A DNA stretch of 47,197 nucleotides from Bacillota bacterium (GTDB lineage Bacteria > Bacillota > Clostridia > Oscillospirales > Ruminococcaceae), in NCBI GenBank assembly GCA_023415575.1, contig JAEZKF010000036.1, positions 1 to 47,197 on the forward strand. The letters run 5' to 3'. The position numbers were made by a program, and so were the translations under genes. This document shows, in pieces, positions 24,833-33,713 of the stretch (position 1 is the first letter of the stretch; every line of letters starts with the position of its first letter). The notes beneath the pieces are model-generated. The model ran no database searches, was not told where the DNA came from, and saw only the letters and a list, made by a program, of their open reading frames with translations.

Positions 24833-26398
24833 ATGTCTGAACAAATCTTGTTAATGGATAAGATTACAAAGGTTTATTCGAATGGTTTTATCGCAAACAA
24901 TGAGATTACCTTTGGCTGTTCAAAAGGCGAGATTCACGCGTTGCTTGGTGAGAACGGAGCAGGAAAAACCACACTGATGAAGATCCTGTTCGGATTTGAG
25001 GAAGCTACTGAAGGAAAAATCTTCATTAAAGGTGAAGAGGTTAAGTTAAAGGGCGCGCTTGACGCGATTAACCATGGCGTTGGAATGGTTCACCAGCACT
25101 TTATGTTGGTTGATGAGCTGACCGTAGCGGAGAACATCGTACTCGGCAGCGAGCCGGTTAAAGGCGGAATGTTCTTTGACAAAGCCAAGGCCTTTGAAGT
25201 GACACGTGAACTGGCAGAGAAATATAACTTAAACGTCGACCCGACCGCGATGGTAGGCGATGTTTCGGTTGCTATTAAGCAGAAAATCGAAATTTTGAAG
25301 GCTCTGTTACGCGGAGCAGAAATACTTGTACTCGACGAGCCCACTGCAGTGCTTACCCCCCAGGAGACACGCGAGCTGTTTGTGGAGCTGAAGAACCTGC
25401 GCAAGGCGGGTCATACCATCATCTTTATTTCCCATAAGCTCAATGAGGTCAAAGACCTGTGCGACCGTTTTACCGTATTGCGTCGCGGTAGGGTTATTGG
25501 CCATGGTGAAGTAGCTGATTATACACCGCAGCAGATGTCTAATATGATGGTCGGCCGCGATGTAATCATGACGATTGATAAAGATAAGCCACAGGAAGGT
25601 GAGGAGGTCGCTCGAATCGAACACCTCTCCTACACCAACTCCCACGGAAAAACGCTGCTTGATGACGTCAGCTTCTCCTTGCGCAGAGGCAAGGTGCTGG
25701 GCATCGCGGGCGTAGAAGGAAACGGTCAGAACGAGCTGTGCGAAATCCTGACGGGACTTCGTCCGCTCATTCGCGGCGATGTTGTCATCAAGGGCAAAAA
25801 TATCCGCGGCATGACCATCAAACAGCTTCGCGAGCATGGAGTGGCAAATATCTCCGAGGACCGCATGACCTTCGGATGCTCTCCATATTCCACCATTGCC
25901 GAGAATCTAATCTCCGACCGATTCTACAAAAAGGAATTCTCCGGCAAGGTAATGCTTAAGCGCAAGGATATCAACCGTATTTGTGAGCAGCTGATAAAGG
26001 ATTTTGCCATCAAATGCAACGGCCCGCATGACCTTGTGCGTGAGTTGTCAGGCGGTAATATCCAGAAGGTTGTCGTCGCACGTGAGTTCACCAGCGGCGC
26101 AGATATCATTGTGGCAAACCAGCCAACCCGCGGTATTGATGTCGGAGCAACCGAGTTTATCCGCAAAAAGCTAATTGAACTGACACGTGAAAGGAACCTC
26201 TCTGTACTGCTTGTTTCAGCAGACTTAAACGAGGTGCTTGAAGTATCAGACAGCCTGCTTGTAATGAGCGATGGAAAAATCGTGGCATATTTTGAGGATG
26301 CCTCATTAGTAAGCGAGGACGAACTGGGCGAATACATGCTGGGGCTCAAGGCTATGCCCGCGGAAGAATTGAGGAGGGCGCTCTGTGAAATTCAATAA
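24833..26398 (+). CDS. nucleoside-type ABC importer ATPase (two nucleotide-binding domains)
   Basis: This 521 aa protein contains two fused ATPase domains, as in BMP-associated and ribose-type importers. Domain 1 has Walker A GENGAGKTTLMK, the Q-loop GMVHQHFMLVDELTV, a degenerate signature VSVAIKQKIEI and Walker B ILVLDEPTAVL. Domain 2 has a degenerate Walker A (GVEGNGQNE), the signature LSGGNIQK and QPTRGIDVGA in the Walker B/D-loop area. This asymmetric pattern is normal for this transporter class. ATG 24833 is preferred over the in-frame TTG at 24818, which is too close to the AAAGGA site. Both permease genes follow, and the first overlaps this gene by 14 bases. Confidence 0.94.
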   Translation: MSEQILLMDKITKVYSNGFIANNEITFGCSKGEIHALLGENGAGKTTLMKILFGFEEATEGKIFIKGEEVKLKGALDAINHGVGMVHQHFMLVDELTVAENIVLGSEPVKGGMFFDKAKAFEVTRELAEKYNLNVDPTAMVGDVSVAIKQKIEILKALLRGAEILVLDEPTAVLTPQETRELFVELKNLRKAGHTIIFISHKLNEVKDLCDRFTVLRRGRVIGHGEVADYTPQQMSNMMVGRDVIMTIDKDKPQEGEEVARIEHLSYTNSHGKTLLDDVSFSLRRGKVLGIAGVEGNGQNELCEILTGLRPLIRGDVVIKGKNIRGMTIKQLREHGVANISEDRMTFGCSPYSTIAENLISDRFYKKEFSGKVMLKRKDINRICEQLIKDFAIKCNGPHDLVRELSGGNIQKVVVAREFTSGADIIVANQPTRGIDVGATEFIRKKLIELTRERNLSVLLVSADLNEVLEVSDSLLVMSDGKIVAYFEDASLVSEDELGEYMLGLKAMPAEELRRALCEIQ

Positions 26399-27482
26399 GC
26401 TTGTAATCAAATACTTTGATTTAATTCGTACAGTCGTAGCAATACTCATCGGTTTCGTTCTTTCTTTGCTGTGTATCGTGTTCATCAGTGAAGACCCGAT
26501 TCGCACAATTGCCGTGTATATGTTTAAGCCCTTCGACGGTATTCGGCGTATCGGTACAATGATTGAGTACATGATTCCCGTTATGTGCACCGGCGTTGGC
26601 ATGTGCTTTATGCTGTCGGTCTCAAAGTTTAATCTCATCGGTGAAGGCGCGCTCTTTATTGCCGCGTCATTCATCACCTATGTTGCAACCCAGCTCATTC
26701 CGGGCTTTCCGCCTGTTTTGTTCCCGATTGTTCTCATTATCATCGGTGCAGTTGTCGGTGCGCTCTGTGCAATTGTTCCGGCAGCGCTTGAAGCAAAGTG
26801 GAAGACCAACATCGTTGTTGTCACCCTGATGCTCAACTATGTTCTGACCTTTGCCGGCATCTACATCCTCTACTATTGGATGCGTGATGAAAGCAAGACC
26901 TTCGTAGGTTCAGACGCGATTCCGGATGCTGCAAGGCTTTCTGTCATCATCAAAAAGACCAATGTACACACCGGACTCTTTGTCGCGATTGGGCTTGTTA
27001 TCTTCGCATACTGGTTCCTCTATCGCACAAAGCTCGGCTATCAGATGCGCATGGTTGGTAAAAACCCGAGCTTTGCGAAATATTCCGGCATTAGTGTAAT
27101 TGCAATTACCATCCTTGCACAGTGCATCGGCGGTGCATGTGCCGGTATCGGTGGCGCTACCGAGACACTTGGTAAGTATGACCGCTTTATCTGGCTCGCT
27201 CAGACCGGCTACGGCTTTGACGGCATGTCCCTCGCGCTTATGGCTAAGGGCAATCCGCTGCTGATACCCGTTGTGGCATTCGTTTTGGCCTATATCCGCA
27301 TCGGTGCTGATATTGTCGGCCAGACAACCGACGTACCGCTGGAATTTGTTCAGGTTATTCAGTCTATCATCATCATGCTCGTAGCGGCACGCAGCTTCCT
27401 GTCCACCTATCGTCAAAAGACCATTGTTAAGGTTGCAAAGCAGGAAGAGCTCGAAAAGACTCAGGCTGCGACTGCACAGTGA
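26385..27482 (+). CDS. nucleoside-type ABC importer permease 1
   Basis: This 365 aa protein has about ten hydrophobic segments and the BPD_transp_2 pattern of BMP-linked permeases. Pieces typical of the family are YMIPVMCTGVGMCFMLSVSKFNLIGEGALF in the first third (split here by hydrophobic spans), the loop KLGYQMRMVGKNPSFAKYSG that contacts the ATPase, and GYGFDGMSLALMAKGNPLLIP near the C-terminus. It starts at GTG 26385 behind GAGGAGGG inside the end of the ATPase gene, so the two are coupled. The basic C-terminal tail (after RSFLSTYRQK) is longer than in many homologues. Together with the next gene it forms the membrane channel. Confidence 0.92.
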   Translation: MKFNKLVIKYFDLIRTVVAILIGFVLSLLCIVFISEDPIRTIAVYMFKPFDGIRRIGTMIEYMIPVMCTGVGMCFMLSVSKFNLIGEGALFIAASFITYVATQLIPGFPPVLFPIVLIIIGAVVGALCAIVPAALEAKWKTNIVVVTLMLNYVLTFAGIYILYYWMRDESKTFVGSDAIPDAARLSVIIKKTNVHTGLFVAIGLVIFAYWFLYRTKLGYQMRMVGKNPSFAKYSGISVIAITILAQCIGGACAGIGGATETLGKYDRFIWLAQTGYGFDGMSLALMAKGNPLLIPVVAFVLAYIRIGADIVGQTTDVPLEFVQVIQSIIIMLVAARSFLSTYRQKTIVKVAKQEELEKTQAATAQ

Positions 27483-27497
27483 AAGGAGATGTGAGTA

Positions 27498-28427
27498 ATG
27501 GGTAATTTCTTTACGTTAGATTACTTAACGGATTTTGGCTTCTCTGTCATCCGTATGTCCACACCGCTGATCTACTGTGCGATGGGTGCCCTTATCTCGA
27601 TGCATGCAGGTCAGATCAACATGGCTATGGAAGGTATTCTTCTTTCCTCAAGCCTTATCGGCGTTTTGTTCAGCGCATGGACGCACAGCCTCTGGGGCGG
27701 CGTTTTGGGCGCAATTGTCGGCGGAATCATCATTTCGCTCGTCATGGGCTATATGAACATTATCATCGACGCAGATATGATGCTCACCGGTATCTCGCTT
27801 AACCAGCTGGCTGCGGGCGGTACCATCTATGTACTGTTTGCTGTTACAGGTACCAAGGGCAGTACGCAGGGACTGCAAAGCCTCGTGTTCCCGTCATGGG
27901 ATATACCGATTATTAAGGATATCCCGGTTATCGGAGGGATCTTCTCCGGACATAACGCTTTGACCTATTCTGCATTCATTATCGCCTTCCTGACATGGCT
28001 GTTTGTCTTCCGCACAAAGACCGGTTTGCGCATTCGCGCCATCGGCTTTAACCCCAACTCCGCTGCATCGGTTGGTATCAACGTAAAGGCAGTTAAGTTC
28101 AGTGCGTTTGTGTACTCCGGCATCTTCGCAGCGCTGGGCGGCGCATTCATGTCGATGGGCTACCTTTCTTACTGGGCGCAGAACATGACCGCAGGACGCG
28201 GCTTCATCGGTATCTCGGCAACCAACCTTGCTTCTGGTAACGTTGGACTTGCGGTGGTAGCCTCGGTGTTCTTCGGTTTGATGGATGCTTTGTCCATCTC
28301 TCTGCAGACCATGAACCTGCGCTTCCAACTCGTTCAGATGATTCCGTATCTTGCTACCGTTATCGGTCTTGTAATTCTTTCTATCGTGCGCGACAGAAAA
28401 GCGAAGGCAAAGCGCGCTGGAAAATGA
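27498..28427 (+). CDS. nucleoside-type ABC importer permease 2
   Basis: This 309 aa membrane protein is the second permease of the BMP importer and pairs with the preceding one. Family features are MGALISMHAGQINMAMEGI near the N-terminus and the cytoplasmic loop KTGLRIRAIGFNPNSAASVG, which is homologous to the corresponding loop of permease 1. The glycine-rich ASGNVGLAVVASVFFGLMDA segment is also present. AAGGAGATGTGAGTA precedes the ATG. Only 24 bases separate it from the first PfkB-fold gene, so transport and metabolism are on one transcript. Confidence 0.92.
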   Translation: MGNFFTLDYLTDFGFSVIRMSTPLIYCAMGALISMHAGQINMAMEGILLSSSLIGVLFSAWTHSLWGGVLGAIVGGIIISLVMGYMNIIIDADMMLTGISLNQLAAGGTIYVLFAVTGTKGSTQGLQSLVFPSWDIPIIKDIPVIGGIFSGHNALTYSAFIIAFLTWLFVFRTKTGLRIRAIGFNPNSAASVGINVKAVKFSAFVYSGIFAALGGAFMSMGYLSYWAQNMTAGRGFIGISATNLASGNVGLAVVASVFFGLMDALSISLQTMNLRFQLVQMIPYLATVIGLVILSIVRDRKAKAKRAGK

Positions 28428-28451
28428 TTATTTATTAAATGGGGATTTTCA

Positions 28452-29396
28452 ATGGATTATGTTGTTGCAGGTAATGTAATGATTGATACCGTCCGCAAAG
28501 CGGACGGTACCGTTAGCGACCGCAGCCACATTGGCGGCCCCGCTACCTTTGCATATAGCGGGGTCCGTCTGTGGACGGATAGCGTTCTTCAAGTTAGCAA
28601 TGTTGGTGAGGACTATCACGAGTACTTTGATGAGTGGGCGGAAAAAAACAACGTCATAACAGATGGCATCAAGGTCAAATGTGATCACTCCAACCACAAC
28701 TTTTTGATTTACAACCCCGACGGCACCTATCGCAGCGATGAGACCATAGAGCGTTTTCGCAGCGACTGGATTCAGGACTTGGGCTATCTCAAAACCACGC
28801 CTGAGGAGATCGGCGAGTTTACTTACTGTCAAAACGTAAAGGGTGTATACCTTGCGCAAAATGTTGATCGGGTATTTTGGCGCAAGCTAAAGTCAATCAA
28901 AAAGCGCGACGGCTTTAAAATTATGTGGGAGATTGAGGCTCCCAGCTCATACAAGCGGTATATGCCCGATGTTCTCAATGCACTTGAGGGCACGGACATC
29001 TTCTCCATCAATATTCAGGAAGCGAGAACCCTGTTTGATGTAGAAACCGAGGAGCAGTGCATCGAAGAGCTTATTAAGCTTCCCGTAGATATGACCCTCT
29101 TCCGCGTCGGCAAAAAGGGCCTTTACACCATATCGGATGGCAAGGCCTACTTCTTAGAGAGTGCACCCACTGACTCTGAGATTGACCCAACCGGCTGCGG
29201 CAACACCTCCACCGGCTCGGCCTTGTACGCCTATTGCGAGGGTAAGGATGCGGTAATGGTTGGCATTATGGCAAACGTAGCCTCGGGGCAGAACATCCGC
29301 CAATACGGAGTGATACCCGACTTTCTCGCGGTAAGAGAGGCAGCATATAAGCAGGCGGAAGAGCTGTACGCACAGTATATGGCTAAGTCCAGATAA
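28452..29396 (+). CDS. PfkB-fold protein 1, catalytic Asp replaced by Asn
   Basis: This 314 aa protein belongs to the PfkB/ribokinase superfamily. The N-terminal AGNVMIDTV strand (about residues 6-14) and the HIGGP substrate-lid glycine pair (residues 26-30) are typical, as is the C-terminal anion-hole motif. That motif normally reads D-T-x-G-A-G-D, ending in the catalytic base. Here it is DPTGCGN, so residue 251 (codon 29202-29204, AAC) is Asn. The adjacent paralogue has the same change, so it is not a sequencing error. The protein may be a weak or altered kinase, or a sensor or binding protein. GGGGAT lies upstream of the ATG. It is co-transcribed with the nucleoside-type importer. Confidence 0.85.
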   Translation: MDYVVAGNVMIDTVRKADGTVSDRSHIGGPATFAYSGVRLWTDSVLQVSNVGEDYHEYFDEWAEKNNVITDGIKVKCDHSNHNFLIYNPDGTYRSDETIERFRSDWIQDLGYLKTTPEEIGEFTYCQNVKGVYLAQNVDRVFWRKLKSIKKRDGFKIMWEIEAPSSYKRYMPDVLNALEGTDIFSINIQEARTLFDVETEEQCIEELIKLPVDMTLFRVGKKGLYTISDGKAYFLESAPTDSEIDPTGCGNTSTGSALYAYCEGKDAVMVGIMANVASGQNIRQYGVIPDFLAVREAAYKQAEELYAQYMAKSR

Positions 29397-29446
29397 AAAG
29401 TTTTCATATGGTGTTTGACCCATAGGCATTTTTCGGAGGTGGGAAA

Positions 29447-30373
29447 ATGGTTGAATATTTAGCGTGCGGTAACATTATGTCCGACTTTGTGGAACGGGCA
29501 GATGGCACCATAGAACCGATGCACATGGGAGGCCCCGCCTTCTTTGCGCTGACGGGCATTCGCCTTTGGTCAAAAAGTTGCAAGCTGGTATGCCAGGCGG
29601 GCGCAGACTATAAAGAGTCCTACGGGAAATGGATGACCGCAAACGGCCTAAGCTGTGACGGAATCAATGTCGCAGCAGAGAAAGGCACACAGCATTTCAT
29701 AAAGCATAATGAGGACGGTACTTACGATTTCCGTTCCAGATTTGGTCAAGAACTCCTTGGCTACCTCAAGACCCGTCCAGAGGATATCGAACGGGCATTG
29801 ACTCCGGGCGTAAAAGGAGTATACATGGCCCAAAATGTAGATCGCATCTACTGGCAAAAGCTAAGGGCTTTAAAAGAGAAATATGAATTTAAGTTTATGT
29901 GGGAGCTGGAGGGCAAGCCAAGCTTCCTATCGGATGAGGAGTGGCTACCTGCGGTAAAAAGCGTAATCGCAGACGCTGACATGTGGTCACTCAACTCAAC
30001 CGAAGCGTCGATTCTGTTTGGAATACCTAAGGCGAATGAGGAAGACATAATTAACGAGATCATGAAGATGCCGGTTGAGATGACGCTTTTCCGCGTCGGA
30101 AAGAAGGGGGCATATGCGGTTTCTCCCAGTAACGCCGTGTTCTGTCCTTCCATTGATATCACAGAATCGGTAGACCCGACGGGATGCGGAAACTGCTCTA
30201 CCGGTGCGGCGATGTACGCCCATCTGGCGGGCCATTCACTCAAAGAGGTAGCCGTTATGGCAAACATCTCGGCGGGCTACAATGCAGCTCAATTCGGCCC
30301 CTTTATGCAGTTTACCGACGAGGTAATGGAAAACGCACAAGAACTGCGCAAAAAGTATGTCGCATCCTTGTAA
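29447..30373 (+). CDS. PfkB-fold protein 2, catalytic Asp replaced by Asn
   Basis: This 308 aa paralogue of the preceding protein aligns with it along its length. Shared blocks are RADGT near residue 17, MGGP at 27-30, IRLW at 38-41, GVKGVYMAQNVDR at 121-133 and MTLFRVGKKG at 212-221. The C-terminal motif DPTGCGN again has Asn (residue 249, codon 30191-30193) instead of the PfkB catalytic Asp. Ribokinase-like enzymes are often dimers, so the two paralogues could form a heterodimer. GGAGGTGGG precedes the ATG. Conservation of the variant motif in both copies argues for a real, selected function. A TTG-initiated SIS gene follows 39 bases later. Confidence 0.85.
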   Translation: MVEYLACGNIMSDFVERADGTIEPMHMGGPAFFALTGIRLWSKSCKLVCQAGADYKESYGKWMTANGLSCDGINVAAEKGTQHFIKHNEDGTYDFRSRFGQELLGYLKTRPEDIERALTPGVKGVYMAQNVDRIYWQKLRALKEKYEFKFMWELEGKPSFLSDEEWLPAVKSVIADADMWSLNSTEASILFGIPKANEEDIINEIMKMPVEMTLFRVGKKGAYAVSPSNAVFCPSIDITESVDPTGCGNCSTGAAMYAHLAGHSLKEVAVMANISAGYNAAQFGPFMQFTDEVMENAQELRKKYVASL

Positions 30374-30412
30374 ACATCCCATTCGTCATTTCACAATCAA
30401 GGAGGAATACCG

Positions 30413-31603
30413 TTGAACAAATTAGATTACAATAGTCCTCTCAGAAATCAGGTATTCAGCTTACCTGAGTTGGTGGACATTCAGCTTGAACGCAGCTTGT
30501 GCAAAGAAAAGCTGCAGAGCGTCATTTCTATTGCAGAGATTTTTGACGCGCGCAAAATCATCGTAACAGGCTGCGGCGACTCCTATGCTGCTGCTGCTGT
30601 AATGGCACCCGTTTTGCAGAAATACTGCGATGTATTTAACTGCACAGTCATGGATGCAATCGAGTTTACCCGCTTTACCCCCAAAGAGGATATCGGCATC
30701 GGCGAGCCGAACAGTCCACTTGTGCTGGTCGTCAGCGCTGGCGGCTCCACCTCGCGCATCTGCGAGGCACTGGAGAAGGCTAAGCAGGTCGGTGCATTCC
30801 CCATTTTGATTACAAACAAGGCCGAGTCCAAGGCGGCTAGTGCTGCAAAACGTGTTTATTTTCAGGATACCCCTCCGATGGAGAACGACTTCCCCGGTCT
30901 GCGTTCCTATTTTGCCAGCCTAATCGGACTTGCATCCATCGCACTTCGCATGGGTCATGTACGCGGCGTGCTTCCGCCTACTGCCGAGCAGGAGTGGAAA
31001 GCGGCTATCTCAAGCTATGTACATAGCTATGAAGGCATCTTAGAGCAGATTGATGACCAGATGTTTGAGCTTGCAAAGACATGGAAGGACTTTGAGCATT
31101 TCGACTTCATCGGCGATGGCTCCGAGCTCTATTCCGCGTTGTTCGGGCTTGAGAAGTTCTATGAGTGCACCGGTGTTACAGGTGTGTTTGACGATTCCGA
31201 AAACTGGTGCCACATCAACTACTTTATCCGCAACCCCGAAACGGTCGGAACCGTTATCATGGCGGATAAGCATTCCCCGTCGTTTGGTCGCGTAGTGGAA
31301 ACCATCGAAAGCGCATATCGCATCGGACGTCCGGTGCTTGTTGTGACCAATGCGGATAAGAGTGCCTTTGTAGACGGCGTAACGGTATGCACACTGCCCG
31401 ATACACCCGAGGGCTTTGAGTGGCTGATGCCTCTGATGGACTATGTTCCTGCCGCTCTGCTTGCATCCTACTGCTGCACCCTTGCCGGACGCAAGTACTT
31501 CAATGCTTACGATCCGTTTACCAACGTCTATGATCGCTCAGGTAAGTTCATGAACCCCGATACACTTACCATGTCATCCAGCAAGATAGAGATCCATGAC
31601 TAA
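30413..31603 (+). CDS. SIS-domain protein 1 (sugar isomerase/deglycase-like)
   Basis: This 396 aa protein has two SIS domains, the fold of GlmS isomerase, AgaS and FrlB-type deglycases that act on phosphosugars. In the first domain are TGCGDSY (residues 52-58) and VSAGGSTSR (108-115), which should bind the phosphate. The C-terminal domain has ENWCHINYF, with Glu263 and His267 where related enzymes place their catalytic pair. The start is TTG 30413 behind AAGGAGG. It shares the N-terminal DYNSPLRNQ block with the second SIS gene in this operon. With PfkB-like partners it recalls fructosamine (Amadori compound) breakdown, where a kinase and a SIS deglycase act in turn. The real substrate is unknown. 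Confidence 0.87.
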   Translation: MNKLDYNSPLRNQVFSLPELVDIQLERSLCKEKLQSVISIAEIFDARKIIVTGCGDSYAAAAVMAPVLQKYCDVFNCTVMDAIEFTRFTPKEDIGIGEPNSPLVLVVSAGGSTSRICEALEKAKQVGAFPILITNKAESKAASAAKRVYFQDTPPMENDFPGLRSYFASLIGLASIALRMGHVRGVLPPTAEQEWKAAISSYVHSYEGILEQIDDQMFELAKTWKDFEHFDFIGDGSELYSALFGLEKFYECTGVTGVFDDSENWCHINYFIRNPETVGTVIMADKHSPSFGRVVETIESAYRIGRPVLVVTNADKSAFVDGVTVCTLPDTPEGFEWLMPLMDYVPAALLASYCCTLAGRKYFNAYDPFTNVYDRSGKFMNPDTLTMSSSKIEIHD

Positions 31604-31615
31604 CGGAGGTAACGA

Positions 31616-32020
31616 ATGTTTTACGAGATAAATGTGCGCACCGAGTTTAAAGGTTACCCGTCCATTACTGCGGATGTACAAAAGATGGTAGCCGAAAGCG
31701 GTGTCAAGGACGGTATCTGCATCGTATCGGTACCGCATACCACAGCGGCGCTCGCCATCACATCATTTTGGGATAAGCGCGGGCTTGACGATATGATGGA
31801 TGAGATTGACCGCAACTTTCCAACCCGCGTCAGCTACAAGAATCAGGATTCGCCCTATGCAGCATCAGGCTATGTCAAATCCGCCACCATGGGCTCGTCC
31901 AAGATGTTGATTGTCAAGGACGGCAAACTCGTGCTCGGCTCATCGCAGGGACTTGTTTTGGTTGAGTTTGACGGCCCGCGCGAAAGAAAGGTTTTTGTAC
32001 AGCTGGTGGAGGTAGAGTGA
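31616..32020 (+). CDS. YjbQ/UPF0047-family protein 1
   Basis: This 134 aa protein is a YjbQ (UPF0047) homologue, a small trimeric family annotated for a side activity as secondary thiamine-phosphate synthase but with unproven main role. The family motif HTTA is present with His41, and the C-terminal LGSSQG and FDGPRERKV blocks align with LGxxQ and DGPRxR. The other two family histidines are absent: Tyr-His is replaced by YKNQ near residue 75, and AH by GY near residue 86. GGAGG (31603-31607) precedes the ATG, 12 bases after the SIS stop. It is one of three diverged copies in this operon. Confidence 0.85.
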   Translation: MFYEINVRTEFKGYPSITADVQKMVAESGVKDGICIVSVPHTTAALAITSFWDKRGLDDMMDEIDRNFPTRVSYKNQDSPYAASGYVKSATMGSSKMLIVKDGKLVLGSSQGLVLVEFDGPRERKVFVQLVEVE

Positions 32021-32026
32021 TATTTC

Positions 32027-32072
32027 TTATCTCTAAGTGAGATAAACACAAAACGGATCCGCACTAGCGGAT
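32027..32072 (+). other. two small hairpins between the first two YjbQ genes
   Basis: TTATCTC/GAGATAA (32027-32045, 5-base loop) is followed by ATCCGC/GCGGAT (32057-32072, 4-base loop). Neither has a T-run. They could mark an mRNA processing or stability site that sets different levels for genes on either side. Confidence 0.5.
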
Positions 32073-32088
32073 ATCAGGAGGTCCGTGA

Positions 32089-32493
32089 ATGTATTTAGAC
32101 AAAAGAAATCTATTAACCGAATATATGGGGATGCACGACCTGACCGATGAGGTACAGAGCGTAGTCTCTGCAAGCGGTATCAAAAACGGTATCTGCCACA
32201 TCTCGATGCTCCACTCTACCGCCGGTCTTGTCATCAGTGCCAAGGACGAATCCATCCGGCGGGATGTCATGGGCGACATCGAGCGCATGGTTCCCACACG
32301 CGTTGATTTTAAGCATCGCGAGACCGCTTCCGACGCAGGAGGACATGTTAAAACCGCACTGACCAACAGCCAGGTCTCGGTCATCGTCGAGGACGGCAAG
32401 CTGGTTCTGGGTGAGGAGCAGGCAGTTGTGTTTGCGGAGTTTGACGGTCCGCGCCCCAGAAGCTACTACGTATGCGTTTACACTGCGAAATAA
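32089..32493 (+). CDS. YjbQ/UPF0047-family protein 2 (all family histidines kept)
   Basis: This 134 aa YjbQ homologue is the only one of the three local copies that keeps all family-typical histidines: His42 in LHSTAG, His76 in FKHRE and His86 in GGHVK. The C-terminal LGEEQ and FDGPRPR blocks are also present. It is therefore the best candidate for the catalytic member if the paralogues form a mixed trimer. CAGGAGG precedes the ATG. The next gene (second SIS protein) starts 20 bases downstream, so the order SIS-YjbQ-YjbQ-SIS-YjbQ suggests pairwise duplication of a module. Confidence 0.87.
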   Translation: MYLDKRNLLTEYMGMHDLTDEVQSVVSASGIKNGICHISMLHSTAGLVISAKDESIRRDVMGDIERMVPTRVDFKHRETASDAGGHVKTALTNSQVSVIVEDGKLVLGEEQAVVFAEFDGPRPRSYYVCVYTAK

Positions 32494-32513
32494 GCAAGGG
32501 GAAAGGTGAAAAA

Positions 32514-33674
32514 ATGAGCAACATACTTGATTATCATAATCCGCTACGAAACCAGTGCATGAGTATTCCCGAGCTGTGCGAGCCTCAGATTGCAGGGGTA
32601 CTCAAGGGTATAGAAGGCAGTATTCCTGCAGAAAAGGCAAAGGGCATCCGCCGCGTGATCTTCACCGGCTGTGGTGACTCCTACTTTGCTGGGCGTGTGG
32701 TTATCCCCGCCTACAAGCACTTTGCAGGACAGTTCGGCAGTCATTTTTCTGTAGAACGCTGCATTGACGTCTGCCGCTTTATGGAGATGAACGAAAAGGA
32801 AGCCGCTGATATACTTGTCATCGGCGTCAGCGCATCAGGCGGCCCTGCACGTGTAGAGGAGGCCATGCTGCGTGCCAGAAAGCACGGCTACATGACGATG
32901 GCAATAACCAACAACCCCGATTCCCGCGTTGCAGCTGCGGCAGAGTATTCGCTGATTGTTGGAACGCCGAGCTTCCCGAATCCGAATCCTGGACTTCGCA
33001 ACTACTATGCATCCTTAATAGGGCTGTTGATGTTTGCGGCTTATCTTGGTGAGTGCAGAGGGGTAAGCCCCGCGGGCACCATGGATAAGCTTGCTGATGC
33101 CATCCGCGAGTACACAAAAAGCTACGAAGCGGTGCTGCCCGAAATCGACGAGAAGATGTTCGAGCTTGCAAAAACGTGGAAAGACTACACCAGTATCGAT
33201 ACCATTGCAGATGACATTGATGCGTCTACCGCGATGTTTGTGGGTGCAAAATTCCTAGAGGTTGCCGGTATCCTCTCTACATACAGCAACTCCGAGGATT
33301 GGTGCCATGTTAACTACTTTGCCCATAACCCCGAGAAGATTGGCACCATCATTGTTGCAGACAAGTATGCAAACAACCGCTCCCGCATTGCCGAGACGGT
33401 ACATCAGTCCGTGGGCATTGACCGCCCTGTACTGCTGATTGTAAACGGATGCAAGAAAGAGTTCGGCATTACCGAGGAGATCACCCATATTACCGTGCCT
33501 GAGGCACCCAAGGGATATGAGTTCTTACTGCCGCTGCTCAACTACATCCCCGGCTCAATCCTCGCATCCTATGTATCGGCACTGCTTGATGAGCCATACT
33601 TCCGCGCAGGGAAGGGCCACTGGAACGATGAGGGTGTGAATACCATTAAGAGCAGCAAGGTTGTTGTGCTGTAA
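32514..33674 (+). CDS. SIS-domain protein 2 (sugar isomerase/deglycase-like)
   Basis: This 386 aa paralogue of the first SIS protein shares the N-terminal DYHNPLRNQ block, TGCGDSY (residues 51-57) and a VSASGG loop (105-110). It also has the block ELAKTWKDY and the C-terminal catalytic-type motif EDWCHVNYF, followed by NPEKIGTIIVAD. All phosphosugar-binding and putative catalytic positions are kept in both copies, so both are probably active, perhaps as a hetero-oligomer or on two related substrates. The start is ATG 32514 behind GGGGAAAGG. The frame opens at 32472, but that part overlaps the end of the YjbQ2 gene. Confidence 0.87.
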   Translation: MSNILDYHNPLRNQCMSIPELCEPQIAGVLKGIEGSIPAEKAKGIRRVIFTGCGDSYFAGRVVIPAYKHFAGQFGSHFSVERCIDVCRFMEMNEKEAADILVIGVSASGGPARVEEAMLRARKHGYMTMAITNNPDSRVAAAAEYSLIVGTPSFPNPNPGLRNYYASLIGLLMFAAYLGECRGVSPAGTMDKLADAIREYTKSYEAVLPEIDEKMFELAKTWKDYTSIDTIADDIDASTAMFVGAKFLEVAGILSTYSNSEDWCHVNYFAHNPEKIGTIIVADKYANNRSRIAETVHQSVGIDRPVLLIVNGCKKEFGITEEITHITVPEAPKGYEFLLPLLNYIPGSILASYVSALLDEPYFRAGKGHWNDEGVNTIKSSKVVVL

Positions 33675-33713
33675 CCCCCATAGTGTCCAATACTTTGAGT
33701 TAGGAGACGAGAT

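Noticed and set aside
28487..28509. 10-bp inverted repeat with 3-base loop near the start of PfkB-fold gene 1
   Set aside because: It lies in codons for a conserved R-x-ADGT region shared with the paralogue, whose DNA does not pair in the same way, so it is probably chance.
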